Positions 42,445 to 54,064 of a DNA stretch of 64,000 bases are shown piece after piece. The notes beneath the pieces are model-generated. The model had not been told where the DNA came from. It saw nothing but the letters and a program-made list of their open reading frames with translations, and searched no databases. Every line of letters starts with the position of its first letter. Position 1 is the first letter of the stretch. The stretch lies in contig SMSO01000025.1 of assembly GCA_004764695.1 (NCBI GenBank), positions 109,102-173,101 on the forward strand, written 5' to 3'. The position numbers and the translations under genes were made by a program. The DNA is from Schizochytrium sp. TIO01 (lineage: Eukaryota > Sar > Bigyra > Thraustochytrida > Thraustochytriidae).

Positions 42445-45400
42445 TTAGACAAGATTAATGCCATGGGTATTACCCAAGACATCTTCATTGCGCGCGTCCT
42501 CGGGAAGATGCAGCCGTTGGAAGGTATGATGATCTGGGTTTTTGTCAAGATCATGTTCTTGCTTGAGAAGTTTGGCACTATCCTTTAATTTTATTTGCTC
42601 CTCGTCAGGAATGGGGTCTGCATGAGAGCCTACATAGGATATTTTGTCATTTTTCGTCTTACAGGCTTGATCATTTCCAGCCTCGAGGTCAGCATCATTT
42701 TTCATAGAAACGGGCTCGACATCTTGAAAATGCTTAAACACTCTAGACATGTGGTTCAAGACACTCTTTACCTCCTCGTTATCAGGCTGTGTATGAGCCA
42801 GACGACGGAAATTATCAAATATTGACGATGTCGAGTCGTGCGATGATATTTCATGTGGTGTTATAACACGGAAACCGGCTTCCTCCTCGGCATGGCCCGT
42901 GGGAAAATCATCAGAACCTGTTTGAACAGACACGTTTCGCACTTCTTTCTTTCCAACTCGGTATAAGAAACCCTTGTTGCGAATAATTTCACGATATCGT
43001 TCTCGGACAACAGGGTTCATGTATCGCTCCCGGGATCGCCCGATCGAGTCCATGGTTTCCATATGCACATGCCAAAGATCAGGATCAAACACATGGTAGT
43101 GAGCTTGAATGCACCAAAGCAAAAAGCTGAAAGCATATCTTGTGCACGAGTGTGCGCTTGGTCGATTGCCATAAAACATATTACCGTGCTGCAGGAATCT
43201 TTCGATGCGAGAAGGGCTTATGATGAAACGACCATTGGAATCTAAAAGGATCTGCCTTCCCACATGCCGATACCCTGTCAGAGTTATACTTCGTAAGAAG
43301 TTCCGAGGTGGGCTCTTTGGGATAATATCGCCAGCGTTGACAAACCGGTTCGTTTTGGGAACAAGCAGGTTATAACGCGACATGAATACCAGGTTACCCA
43401 CGCGGGGGCAACCAAATGTGGAACAGGCAACTGCAACATCGTCTCGACCAGTTCGCTTACGTAAATGAACTGCTACATCAAAGGCACATAGCGTTGCTAG
43501 AGCCCCGCCCAGAGAATGGCCCGTACAGATTACTGCGCGGATTTGGTTACCATCAAAATCTACGGCGAGTTGATCAACATATTTGAGAACTTGATTTCGC
43601 ACTGTGACGTAAGACTCAAGAAATCCTCGGTGAACATGGGCTGTTAGTCCACGAGATGCAAAAACTGACTCCTGGTCATCTTCCAGGTCCTCAATGAGCC
43701 ACTTTTGATTTGCCACATCCCATGGGTGTAGCTGAAGCGCAAGGTCTGTTCGGCGGTTTGCATCCGACACAGTACCACGAAAGGCTATGAAAAGTCTATC
43801 ATCACTGCTGGACACGAGACAGTGTGTGTCTGAGCGGTCGTCGATAATGTGCTCCTCATATGTATAGTTCGGTGATTCAATCAGAGCCGCCTCTTCTTCT
43901 ACACTCATATCCCCGCGGTTGTTAGATAGAAAGTATGTTACAACAGTGAAGTTAAACGCTAGGATTTCGGACTCTAAAATCAAAACATTGAGATCTCGAA
44001 TCATGGTGATCACAGGTGGTTCGCCTTCTAATTCTGCTTTCGCCATTGAGGCAATATTTCGGAATGACTCCGAGGTACCAAGGTTACGAAGCTTTTGAGA
44101 ATCAAGGCTAGAAATTTGACGGCATCGCTTTAACGCCATAAAAGGTACAACTTGTTGAATCCGCCGCGCACCTTCCTCAATCATAATGTACACTGGACGT
44201 TCTTGATCCTCGAGACGAAGCTGATGACGGACCATGAGACGTTCACGGAAAAATAAGAGTGCAGCCTCCTTTTGTTTTTCAGACAGCACCGAGTCCCCAA
44301 CGGCACTGTGTTGCTTCCCTAAAGCGGTCATACGCGCAATTTTGTTTTCGAGTGCCGTGTCGGCTTCAGAAAGGCAGCTTGAAGTGCGCTCTCCAAGTCC
44401 ACGGGGGCGATCAGACCCACTGGTAACGCTGTATAGAGGACAGAAACACCCACGAATCCCTTCAGAATCAGCTGGCAGATAGGACCAGGCCATCATTGAA
44501 TAATTAATAGCCACAATAAATCCATAGTATGTAAGCGAAATTGTTGCTCCAGAGACACCAACATGAAAAAGGGGATCAACATCAACGTAAAATTCGCCCA
44601 AGGCATTGCGCCTGGGCCTATCGATCCAATACTCGACTGGTTCGACTGAGACAACGAGTATACCCATAATTGTTCCAAGAAAAAATAAGGACACGGATTG
44701 AAAGGCGTAAAACAAAAAGCTGATTTGCTGTGGGCGTGTCACAGAATAAGGCACGCGTTTCAGTGCTTGTTTTGCCCGCGACAGTAGACGTCCATATGTG
44801 TAAAGGAGGCCAACTTCAAGAACGAAAGTAATCCCCGTTCCTAAGGCCCGATAGAACACCTTTTCATCAGAACATAAGGATATACCTGAACCATCATTGT
44901 AGGCGCACACACGAAAAACCGAGATGATACCAACGAGTGGAACAACGTTGGGTGCCACCTCCCACTTGGTGGCATAAATGCAGTTCCAAACCACCAAGAC
45001 TCCTGCTAGTAAAACGTTTATCACTCCAGTTTTTGAAATATATAAAAGTTCCTTGTAGCCACGCTCATCCCAAAGGATAGTTTCAAGCGAGTCGCGAGCC
45101 TTTTGAATAAGGTTTTGGATATCTTCTGTGATTTTATACATTGGATTAATCTCTCCACTGTTCTCGTGCAGCGCAGTTGGGTCACTTTCGCTGTCATTTT
45201 CTGCTTCAGAGTCGCTACTAAAGCTCAAGTCCGCGTCAAGGTTAAATCGCTGGCTCTGCATGCCTGAGCCTTGCTTTCTTCGCAGACGTGGGATCATTCC
45301 GTTTTCTTTGAGCTTAAGTACTGCTTGACTTTTTTGCACTTCCAGCTTGCCTGGAGGCTTTCTGCGTTTATCCTTGACCTTTTTGTACTTTCGCCCTTTC

Positions 45401-46608
45401 CCTTTACGGGTCTTCTTTTGCTTTTGATCCTCGTCCTCTTTGGTAAACATACTTTCCACAGAGCGTAAGGTGACGCGCGTCAGCTCGGCTAGAACACCAA
45501 AAATGCCAATGCAGCTATATGACATCACAACACTGATAAGCGAAAGCACAGTCAGCTCATAATCAGATTCGTAGCTAAGCTTACGGAAGAGAAAACCTTG
45601 TGTAGTATCCTCATCGTGAGCAGCTTTAATTGCGGACTCCCAGAACCAGTCAGCTCCCCAGAACGATGTGGTCGGATTCCCAAAGAGAAGACATGTTACA
45701 CCGGCGACCAAAAGCTGTTCGGGCAATGGTTTGGAGTGGCTTGTGAAACAGAGCTTGCGGAGAATTCTCTGTGGATAAGCCACGAAGACAAACGTTACAA
45801 CTGCAGCTGCTAGAAGATGCGTTGTGCCAGCCAGAATGACAATTGTCCACTGATGACCTGGCTCGTCTCTGCTAAACTCCACAATAGTGTAGAGCGCAAC
45901 AATTGCAGTGTATAACGAGGCAAGGCCGAGTACAAGCCAGATCAAATCAAGTGCCTTGCTAGAAAATACCTCTACTTTTAATTGCGGAATCATTCCCACA
46001 TTCATGAACACAGTGACCTTGTGTAACTGGTTAAGCTGACGTACAGCTTCATCGTGAAACTCCTCATGTCCTAATCTCGAAAACCTGAAGTGTGAATTAT
46101 GCTCAAGCGGGTGCTCCTCATCTCCGGAATTACTTTGGTCTCTCTGGATGCCCTGCGGGGAACATTGTTGTTCGTGGTCATAACGTCTTGGATCAGATTC
46201 TGAAGCCCCCCTTGAACCCGATTCTGAGGATGATATGGACAACCTCGAGGATTGCGGAGATCCCATGTGCAACCTTACCTCGACGTCATTTTCGTCAATT
46301 GTATTAAATGCCCCCCCCTCAGAGCCAGAATTTCCAAATTCTGAGTTTGATGGTGCTTGTGAATAATCTTCAGTTGCACGCCCACCACGGAAACAGTGAC
46401 GCCTTTCTGGAGATTTAGGATCGCCATGCCGAGGCTCCTCATCCTCCTCTTCGGAGTCCAAATCCTCGCTCAGATAGGTGCCCTGTCGTTCCAGATGCGC
46501 TGGAAGAGGCGGAGGTGGTGGGAGTTCGTCTGGGCCGTCGCCCATCGTGCTTCGCTCGACGGGCTTTTGAGAACTGCTCTCGCCATGGAAGAACTCTGTT
46601 ACGCTCAT
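42445..46608 (-). CDS. DAG-lipase-like class 3 lipase, multipass membrane protein
   Basis: 1387 residues, ATG at 46608. Residues 1-200 are disordered (Pro run, Ser/Glu-rich). Eight or so membrane segments lie between about 215 and 730, interrupted by a strongly basic cytosolic loop (RKGKGRKYKKVKDKRRK, about 398-414) and an acidic patch. The alpha/beta-hydrolase core is in the second half: RLFIAFRGTVSD, VHRGFLESY, the nucleophile elbow ICTGHSLGGALA (Ser1032), GCPRVGN, and the Asp-bearing VNAGDIIPKSPP. A later His (SAHSCTRY or AHYHVF) completes the triad. Membrane helices plus a class 3 lipase domain is the architecture of sn-1-specific diacylglycerol lipases (DAGL), which release 2-monoacylglycerol, but there are more helices than DAGL's four, so the substrate is inferred. 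The C-terminal 200 residues are disordered and acidic. Confidence 0.85.
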   Translation of the reverse strand: MSVTEFFHGESSSQKPVERSTMGDGPDELPPPPPLPAHLERQGTYLSEDLDSEEEDEEPRHGDPKSPERRHCFRGGRATEDYSQAPSNSEFGNSGSEGGAFNTIDENDVEVRLHMGSPQSSRLSISSSESGSRGASESDPRRYDHEQQCSPQGIQRDQSNSGDEEHPLEHNSHFRFSRLGHEEFHDEAVRQLNQLHKVTVFMNVGMIPQLKVEVFSSKALDLIWLVLGLASLYTAIVALYTIVEFSRDEPGHQWTIVILAGTTHLLAAAVVTFVFVAYPQRILRKLCFTSHSKPLPEQLLVAGVTCLLFGNPTTSFWGADWFWESAIKAAHDEDTTQGFLFRKLSYESDYELTVLSLISVVMSYSCIGIFGVLAELTRVTLRSVESMFTKEDEDQKQKKTRKGKGRKYKKVKDKRRKPPGKLEVQKSQAVLKLKENGMIPRLRRKQGSGMQSQRFNLDADLSFSSDSEAENDSESDPTALHENSGEINPMYKITEDIQNLIQKARDSLETILWDERGYKELLYISKTGVINVLLAGVLVVWNCIYATKWEVAPNVVPLVGIISVFRVCAYNDGSGISLCSDEKVFYRALGTGITFVLEVGLLYTYGRLLSRAKQALKRVPYSVTRPQQISFLFYAFQSVSLFFLGTIMGILVVSVEPVEYWIDRPRRNALGEFYVDVDPLFHVGVSGATISLTYYGFIVAINYSMMAWSYLPADSEGIRGCFCPLYSVTSGSDRPRGLGERTSSCLSEADTALENKIARMTALGKQHSAVGDSVLSEKQKEAALLFFRERLMVRHQLRLEDQERPVYIMIEEGARRIQQVVPFMALKRCRQISSLDSQKLRNLGTSESFRNIASMAKAELEGEPPVITMIRDLNVLILESEILAFNFTVVTYFLSNNRGDMSVEEEAALIESPNYTYEEHIIDDRSDTHCLVSSSDDRLFIAFRGTVSDANRRTDLALQLHPWDVANQKWLIEDLEDDQESVFASRGLTAHVHRGFLESYVTVRNQVLKYVDQLAVDFDGNQIRAVICTGHSLGGALATLCAFDVAVHLRKRTGRDDVAVACSTFGCPRVGNLVFMSRYNLLVPKTNRFVNAGDIIPKSPPRNFLRSITLTGYRHVGRQILLDSNGRFIISPSRIERFLQHGNMFYGNRPSAHSCTRYAFSFLLWCIQAHYHVFDPDLWHVHMETMDSIGRSRERYMNPVVRERYREIIRNKGFLYRVGKKEVRNVSVQTGSDDFPTGHAEEEAGFRVITPHEISSHDSTSSIFDNFRRLAHTQPDNEEVKSVLNHMSRVFKHFQDVEPVSMKNDADLEAGNDQACKTKNDKISYVGSHADPIPDEEQIKLKDSAKLLKQEHDLDKNPDHHTFQRLHLPEDARNEDVLGNTHGINLV

Positions 46609-47653
46609 TTTTTATTTTATTTTTTAATAATTTGCAAAGAGCAAGTAATTTGCAGAAAGTCACTTGCTGCAGTATTCTATGAACAAAGATGGTCTTGCAA
46701 GTTCAATGTCGGCTTCAACGGTTCCTTGCTATAAGCCGGCGCATAATCTCCACGATGTGTGGATCTGGAACCGTGACTAGCTAGCTCACTGAAGAAACCC
46801 GAGGTTTCTATCTGGACAACCTAAAAACTCATTGAGGATTGCAATTTCTATCAGCTTATTGCGTTCAGTGAACCAATGGCACCGCAGGAATTCTGTCGTC
46901 TTCCGAGGTCTATATCGCAGAGATACCATGCTTTAAATGCCGATAAAGCACTCGATTCAAGTGAGGCTACACCAGCAGGTGCTGCTTTTCGACACACCCA
47001 TTTCGTTTCGCTAAGTGATGTTGCAGCGTTCGAATGGTTGTAGGCACGAGTGAGTCAGCGAGTGGTGGACTTTTGATCACTAAAATGTATGGAAAAAGGA
47101 ATAAAACGAAACGAAACGAAACGAATCGAACCAAAGGAACAAAGTAACAGTGGTGGCGAATATAAGCTGACTCAGGAAGGTCAGTTTCTATGCTCTCTTG
47201 TGGGATATCAACATCTTGGTTGAAGCTTCCAAGCCTCTTGGTGAGAAACGCCAATCTATCGAGAGGTATTTTGGCGATTGAACAAGTGCATAAATATATA
47301 TTGATTCTGTCACTTTGTATTTCTTCTCCTTCTTTTTCCTAAGTTAAAAACTTTAAATAGATCTATGGCAAAGAAAATGGATAAAATAAAATAAGTAAAT
47401 ACAATAGAAATAGCGCACTGCTTTAGAGTCTATTTACATATTGAACATGCGATGAAGACGAATATAAATTCATTCCACTCAATGCAGAGCAGCTTCTCGC
47501 AGTTGCCATTGGTGCACAGCCGAGTCTTGCAGCCTGAAACAACGTCGAGAGCAACCAAGTCTGACCTCAATCTTCATGAACCTACATAGTGTTTCTAATT
47601 TTTCTGGGTGAATGCCATTTATTGTACCCCATTCTCCTCCTCGTGAACATAAA
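46609..47653. other. Intergenic, 5' flank of the lipase gene
   Basis: No supported gene. Contains a short (ACGAA)n pentanucleotide repeat at about 47104-47129. Confidence 0.45.
47104..47129. repeat. (ACGAA)n microsatellite
   Basis: About five units of a pentanucleotide, the last imperfect. Confidence 0.85.
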
Positions 47654-49939
47654 TCAAGACTCAGGATCTAGTGCTACTTCTACAAGTGCCTGTGGCATGA
47701 ATCCATCCTCAAAGCGAGCCTTAGACGTCCTTGCATTGCTCTTTATTGTGCCGCCAGCCAGAGCTTTCAAGGTCTTTACTTTTTCAAGATGATGGAGTTG
47801 CTGTCTTATAATAGAATTGGAAAACTTTTGACCAGAGACCTGAGTGACTTCACTACCATCAGCGTAATCCACTCGCTGCCCTCTTGACAAGCACGTGAAT
47901 TTTAGCGCACAACAGACCACCGAGACCTCAAAGATGTCGTTGTTTGGCTTGCCTATTTCTGTAAATCAATCACTCGTGCTATTACCTGGTTTCGACTTGT
48001 GGTGGCTGCCACCGACTGTAAATCATGCTGGTGGAGCTCTTTTCAAGATCAAATTCGGGTACAGAGGCTGCAGTGGAGTGGCTGCATTCATTCGAAACGT
48101 TGCGGCGAGGATCGATTATGCACCGAATTGCAGGCAAATGCTCCCAGCGAGGAAATTCTACTATTATTTAGTTTATCGCCACAAATACTGACAAAGCAAA
48201 GTAAGATAGAAAAAGAAAAGTGCGCCTTCATTCTATTCTCTCATAAACATTTTTCAATGGTTCAGGGTTCTATCCAACCTTATAAGTAATGCCTAATACC
48301 TTTCTTGTCGTGTTTTACTTTCTTGAAGGAAAGAACTTTTTCTCTTTTCTTCTTTTTCTTTTTTATTAAACACAAATAATCGATTGATCGACAATCACTG
48401 TTATGAATTAGCGAAAATTGACAATCTTAAAGACTACCACTTCTACCATCTTCATAAACGGCTGAGCTTGAGCCTCGTTTCCATGGGTGTGCGGGAAGAA
48501 GACACCTATCAGCACCCACGATCTTCAATTATAGCGCTATAACAGTACAGATCACGGTTTTACATCAAGCTCTGGTATTCGTTTCCTCAGCTGTTATACC
48601 TAGCCCTACTCGTAGGCTTCTTGGCCTTCTTGTCTTTCGCATGCCGAATTCTGGTATGTCAACCGTGAAGCAGGAGCGCGCAGCTTCAAGTTCCTCTAGA
48701 CAAATAGCACTTTCGTCTTTGGCGTGGTGCGTTAATGATCATTCTGAGCTTTATTGTAAATGCGGCTGCAATGCTGACGCCACCCAGTTGAGGACTTTTG
48801 TAAGTCTGGGTGGCCGCTGTCACTCCTTCCCATGAAACTATTGTCGTCACCGCAAGGGTGTCTTGAATTCTGATCAGTGCGTAGTACCCAGTACCTGACC
48901 CGCCTTGAAACTCCGCAAGAACCTCTAAGTTGTGCCTCAACTTGTGGCCAAACTTACTGGTTTTAACCGCAACCAAAGACACCATCGAAGAACCCTACTG
49001 TTTGTATTTAGCACTGAGGAAACCTGCCATCGATCCTTGCATACGGGTTACCCCTGGACACGCCCAGAATCTCGCAAGGTGTTATTGAACCTCTCAGGTC
49101 AACCGTGTAGCCGAGAACATTTTGCAAATTCGAGGAATAGCTCGGAGCTTGATACATCATTTTTCAAGCAAATCGTGAGCACAAATTACAACCGTTGAAG
49201 TTTTGCACGCGAAACCTTCTGCATGCTATCAAATGCCTCAAGGGAACATCTCCCGCAACCTTGAAGCTGTAGATGTTTATCTGTTAAAATTATGATCAAA
49301 GTTTCGTCAAAACATTGCCTTGATGAATTTGAGCCATTGGCAATCTAGGGTGCTGACACTTAAGTATCAGATCACTTCATGGTGAGTTGGCTCACACCTT
49401 GGTATGAGGATGAAATGAAAATCAAGAATGTCAGGCGTCGATAGACTACGATCTTGGTCACCAATTGCTACGCTAGATTTCAACGACGCTTGCGAGAGAC
49501 TCACTTGGGGAAGAAAAGAACTCTTGGAACAAACGAGACTTCGCAACCCACGCATATGCTAAATGTTCTGTATGATCCATAAGTTCTGAAAGTGAGTCAG
49601 GGAAACTATCCGTTGTAAAGTGCGATACTGTTTTTGAGTAAACTTGTTGGGAAACTTGCTCACGAAATGACGGCTAGGGAGGGGAAGCTTACGAAGTCCG
49701 AGTAAAGACCCTGGAAAGATAAAAATATGTCTTATGGCCAGAACTATTTTTTTTTTTGCAAGCTTAGCGCTTGAAGCTAACAAGTTGCTTTTGGTTTTAC
49801 TTCTCGTGTGAGTCTTATAATTGACTTCTTCTGGAGTGAGGTTCCTCTTTGAAAATTCCACCCCACGCAGTTCTTCTCGCATCTGAATACTAGTATTATT
49901 TAAGGTATATAAAACCTGGAAGCTCCCATCCGCGCTCAA
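47654..49939 (-). pseudogene. Possible decayed coding region, family unknown
   Basis: Several protein-like frames follow one another on the minus strand, broken by stops and frame changes. A frame at 49939-49367 is open except for one TAG (at 49559-49561). A segment near 49170-49020 contains QAPSYSSNLQNVLGYTVDL. An ATG frame at 48985-48686 contains GTGYYALIRIQDTLAV; the frame one base on continues it (AICLEELEAARSCFTVDI) to about 48560. A second ATG near 48230 opens a signal-peptide-like start (MKAHFSFSILLCFVSICG), continued after single-base frame changes near 48168 and 47991 into a frame ending at 47654 (RVDYADGSEVTQVSGQ). I recognise no domain. It may be one or two decayed genes, small multi-exon genes, or chance frames. 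Confidence 0.28.
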
Positions 49940-50423
49940 CTTGTTGTTGCAGATTTACTTGATTTCCGAATCAAACAACACATTTCCCTATTCTTCGACA
50001 AGCGTGCTACTGTTAGAAGAGCTCCCTTAGAAGCTAACTACATGTGACTAAGCTGACTGCGCCGCGCGGTTCACAAAGGGTAAGAAAGAAAGAGCACCAT
50101 ATCAACAGCTTCGTAGAATTTGTGAGCTGGCAACCGTGTCACAACGCCAAGAAGGTTGCCTTCTGTCAATTTACGCTCGCCGTGTAGTCTGTATTGCAGA
50201 TATTCATAGAGCTAGTTATCTGAAAGGACTTAGTATAAAGCAGAATTTGGGTTGAAGGCTAGCATAGTACCGCTTCTCTGTTGTATTGTCTTCAAACTCT
50301 AAAAGTTGAAGCAGCTTGAGGTGGAGAGATCTGTCGCTCGGCACTCTGGCCAGGCTGTGCGTGACGGAGTACAATAGGCTCTCGGACCTTGCAAGGTGGC
50401 AGCGAGGGCAAGTTTCGAGGTAA
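49940..50423. other. 5' flank of the unknown helical-protein gene
   Basis: No supported gene; GC rises towards the start codon at 50424. Confidence 0.45.
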
Positions 50424-52170
50424 ATGGCGCCGTCGCTACGATCGGTAACAGCGACTCTGGTGAACAATCTATTCGAACTTTTGAAAAGTCCACCGGTGCT
50501 GGTCTCTGATGTTCGCAAGTTGCATGATCTCTTGCGCACCAACCAACGGGCACTAGAATATGCATTAAGTAAAGGGCTTGCACAAATATTAGACGATGCA
50601 TTACAAGGACGCGCAATCTTTGAGGTTCTGCGTGTCTTTGACTATATTAGTAAAGCTTCAGCACGTGGCCGCGCAGAAGTTCGAACTGTATTGCACCCTA
50701 AAAAACTGACGAGTCTCCTTCGCCAGAAGAATTCTGATCTAGAGTGTTGTCAGCTCGCTTTACGGCTTTTGTGCTTGGTAGTCAGAGGTCCAAGCGCCAG
50801 GGAGGTTTCATGTAGTGATTTGAGGTCTGTTCTCCAGACCTTGGTAAAATTTGGCTGTGAGTCTCCAATAGTTTCTGCAGATGCTTGCCGCTTTACATTT
50901 TTATATTTCGAGACGCTTGGTGATAATCGTACAGCGATTCTTCGCGCAATCAATGGGTCAGACGAAGCTCCACAGCATAAGATTGAAGGCTTATATGAGC
51001 TTTCAAGGCATCTTTTGGTAGAGGATGATATTCTCTCGCATCTTGTCACAACTTTTCGACATATTGAGTCTACACAGAAGAGAATGGTCCGTGCTGGCGT
51101 TCTTGTTCTGTCAATTTTCGCACGCAGCCGTCTAAAGGATACCTATGTGCAATTGTTTCGCGTAGCGCAGACTGACTCTCGACGAGATGCTCGCATTAAC
51201 AATTTATTAGAGATCTACAATGAAGTGTTCTCCGCACCAAGTCATGGAGATAACAGCGAGGATGAATACTTTCTTGAAGACGACTTCGAGGCTGAAGATA
51301 TCGAAGGAAGCCAAGATCTCCTCTCTGGGGATCAGGTACTGCCCGATACTATGACTTCCTTTTCCAGCGCAGCACACCCTTGAGTACTCCAGGAACCCAT
51401 TCCTTTCACCAAAGGGAAAACCAGCTTTTCCGTCTTCTACCCGCCCAAGCACGGCTCGTCCAAGGCATCATTCAGCTGTTGCATCGTCAAGGCAAGTTCG
51501 TTCGGCTCAAGGGAAACGTACTAATAAGTACGCGGTAAATCCACAGACGCATGCACGAGGTGTTAAAAAACAATCGAAGTGGCGTAAAAAGCAGTCCATG
51601 AGTGTTCTTCTTCGAGCTGCCAAAACAATAGCACCAGATAAATATTCAACAAGCTCAGATATTGAGCGTATTCTTCACCGTATGGAACGCGTGCCAGAAT
51701 TGCCAAAGATGCGCTTTTTTCAACCCATGAACGATCAGGTGACGAATAGCCTCTATGCGGGGGGAGGAGAAGAGTATAACACGCTGCCTAAAGACATCCC
51801 TTCCAGTGAAGAGGTTGATGTCATGGTTGCAAGCGTAGAAGATATGAATCTGTATGATCATCATCACCAAACCTCCCAAAGGAGTGGAACAGGCCCCAAG
51901 TTAAGCTCCAATAAGAGCAAATCTCGCAAATACAGATCATCAAATGGACATGGGTCTCGTGGCCAGCTTATGCCTGGATGGGACCAAGGAACATCTGGGG
52001 ACCATACACATGGTCCGCCAGCAAAGCAAAAAATTAATCTTCTTAACCGAGACCAAGCTATCGTTGAGGATTTTTCCGGCGGCCTGGACTATGCCGATAG
52101 ATTGAAGATTATGATTGAAGATGTAAATGAACGTATTCGTGCAGTCGATGATAACTCTCTGGAATTGTAA
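50424..52170 (+). CDS. Unknown alpha-helical protein (37-nt intron or one-base frame break)
   Basis: Not recognised. From ATG 50424 the first frame encodes about 300 residues of Leu-rich helices, armadillo-like in pattern (VRKLHDLLRTNQRALEYAL, CCQLALRLLCLVVRG), then an acidic stretch, and stops at 51383. The frame one base on is open from about 51356 to 52170 and continues as a Ser/Pro/Lys-rich linker and a C-terminal part with SSDIERILHRMERVPELPKM and LDYADRLKIMIEDVNERI. Two explanations fit. One is a 37-nt intron (51336-51372; donor CAG|GTACTG, pyrimidine-rich, acceptor GCGCAG), giving 569 residues with phase 0 on both sides. The other is one extra base near 51376-51379 (CCC), which also joins smoothly. 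No domain names it. Convergent with the TRAF-type gene, only 118 bases apart. Confidence 0.6.
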
Positions 52171-52288
52171 AAGTTGTCTTCCCTACTATTCTCTCTTTTT
52201 TTTAAGGTGAAAAAAAAGATTTTGGTGAAAAAAAAAACTGAACATAAATTTGCTAAACATAGGATTACATATATTCATAAAAATTATT

Positions 52289-54064
52289 TTAACTTTGTCC
52301 TTCTTTGGCCTCTGGATATCCGCCCATAGTTTGTTTCCTAAATTTATCGTCGTTGTCATCGTCACCGTTGTCATTGACTCTCTCTTCAATTTGATTTTCA
52401 AGCTCGAGTTTATGTTCAACCTCTAATTTCTTTTGCAAAACTTCTTGCTTTCGTTTTTCAAGTTCTTGTATAATCCGAGCTGCGCGCTCTCGTGATAGCT
52501 CTGCAAGTTCATCCCTCTGCTGGGTGACTGTGCATTCTCCTGAGCGAGAATGCGATTCCTGATCTCCGATTGGTATTTGCATACCACATCCAAGGCGACA
52601 TGCAACGAGACGTTTAGTGCACACGATCTGAAGGTGGCTTCGCATTTGTGTCTGAGGGATAACCATACCGCACATGTACGGACACTCTCGCAATGTTCGA
52701 TGCGCCATACCAGCCTCGATTTGGCGACGGTACTCAGCCGCACCTGCACATTCATTTAGCTCGTGGCTATCGATATCTCTGGCACGAATTAGACGCCCTT
52801 CAAGACTACAATTAATGTGTGTAAACCTGCAGCGAACTAGTCTATTTCCGCAGTGCTCTTGGACATGCTCATTTAGCTCCTTACGAGTAATCTGCTCACC
52901 GCACATAAGGGAACATCGGATACGTTCGGGTGCACGATTGCGGGCATGTGAAATTGCAGCAAGGCCTTCTCGACGCACAGAGAAAACGCAGCGCGCCACG
53001 CGATGCACGGTATACATGAGATCTTGACGTTGATGAGCTTCGAAATCCTTTGCTCGAATTGTACTGCCACAAGCGCACTGTACGAATCGGTTCATACACT
53101 CTCGCTTAATATGACCTGGCATACAGGCCTCTGGAATTCGTGCACCACATCCCATGGTACAGCGAAAACTTGTGGTAACTTTAGATTGAGCACTACGAAG
53201 TAACTCTGTTTGTTTTCGCCTTCGCGTACAGTCCTTTTCCAGATGTTCGCTCACGTCTTTCCACTTGATTAAGTTGCAACCGCATCGCATAGGGCAGGTG
53301 ACCAATCTCTCCGGACACTCCTCTTGCTGATGGATACGAGCTCTGCGTGGCGCCACAACCTTACTGCATGCATGGCACTTAATCCCAGTAGCTTCTTTCT
53401 CGCGATAGAGCAGCGAAAGCTCCCGACGCTTTGCCTCAAGCTTACAGTTATGTTGCAAATGATGCTGCAAGTCACGTAGTTTAATTTGCTCAAGACAACC
53501 CGTGATAACATTTGGGCATGCTACAGGTTTCTCCAAACATGTCCATAGATGCTTTTCCATGTCACCTTGCACTTGTTCGTGGCAATGCGGACAAAGTACA
53601 GGCGTGGAATCCGACTTGTGCTGATGCCTTTCTTTCAGTCGAATGTAATTTTGCCGTTGCTTGGTATAGATGCAATCAACCTCTTGATGCCACTCTAAAT
53701 CTTGTTGCTCGACGCGTATGCTACATCCTGGGCGATCACATGCTACGACGCGATGAGGACAATCATTCTCTAGATGACCTCGTAAGCCGTTTAGACCTAC
53801 TCTAACCCCGCAATCTGGACAGATTGTCCATTCGATACTACTTTCGTTGGCCCCTACTCGACACCCCGATGTATGTTGTTGCAAGTTTGTTGAAGCCGTG
53901 CTAGATGCTTCGCTTGCAGCATCAGAGTTGTCCTCAGCAGCCAGGCGTAGCCTTCGGAGTTCCGGTTCTAGGTCTTTTTTGCTTGTTTGGTTGCCTCGTC
54001 GGCGAAAAGACTGCCGCTTTCTCCGCTGACCAGGAAGCCTGGCGCGTTGAAACGTGACAGGCAT
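52289..54064 (-). CDS. TRAF-type zinc-finger protein
   Basis: 591 residues, ATG at 54064. A basic N terminus (RKRQSFRRR) leads into at least six TRAF-type zinc-binding modules between about residues 75 and 525. Each follows the pattern C-x2-C/C-x3-C ... H-x4-C-x3-x3-C; examples are CPDCGVRVGLNGLRGHLEND, CPHCHEQVQGDMEKHLWTC and CSLMCGEQITRKELNEHV. The tail is a Glu/Arg/Lys coiled coil (about 535-570) followed by an acidic end. There is no RING and no MATH/TRAF-C domain, so it is not a canonical TRAF ligase. In protists such proteins are thought to be scaffolds, and partners cannot be inferred here. Convergent with the unknown helical-protein gene. Confidence 0.85.
   Translation of the reverse strand: MPVTFQRARLPGQRRKRQSFRRRGNQTSKKDLEPELRRLRLAAEDNSDAASEASSTASTNLQQHTSGCRVGANESSIEWTICPDCGVRVGLNGLRGHLENDCPHRVVACDRPGCSIRVEQQDLEWHQEVDCIYTKQRQNYIRLKERHQHKSDSTPVLCPHCHEQVQGDMEKHLWTCLEKPVACPNVITGCLEQIKLRDLQHHLQHNCKLEAKRRELSLLYREKEATGIKCHACSKVVAPRRARIHQQEECPERLVTCPMRCGCNLIKWKDVSEHLEKDCTRRRKQTELLRSAQSKVTTSFRCTMGCGARIPEACMPGHIKRECMNRFVQCACGSTIRAKDFEAHQRQDLMYTVHRVARCVFSVRREGLAAISHARNRAPERIRCSLMCGEQITRKELNEHVQEHCGNRLVRCRFTHINCSLEGRLIRARDIDSHELNECAGAAEYRRQIEAGMAHRTLRECPYMCGMVIPQTQMRSHLQIVCTKRLVACRLGCGMQIPIGDQESHSRSGECTVTQQRDELAELSRERAARIIQELEKRKQEVLQKKLEVEHKLELENQIEERVNDNGDDDNDDKFRKQTMGGYPEAKEGQS

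Noticed and set aside
47895-48191. Plus-strand hydrophobic frame with ATG at 47934
   Set aside because: Antisense to a polar, more protein-like minus-strand frame. Hydrophobic composition is what antisense of an acidic coding strand gives.
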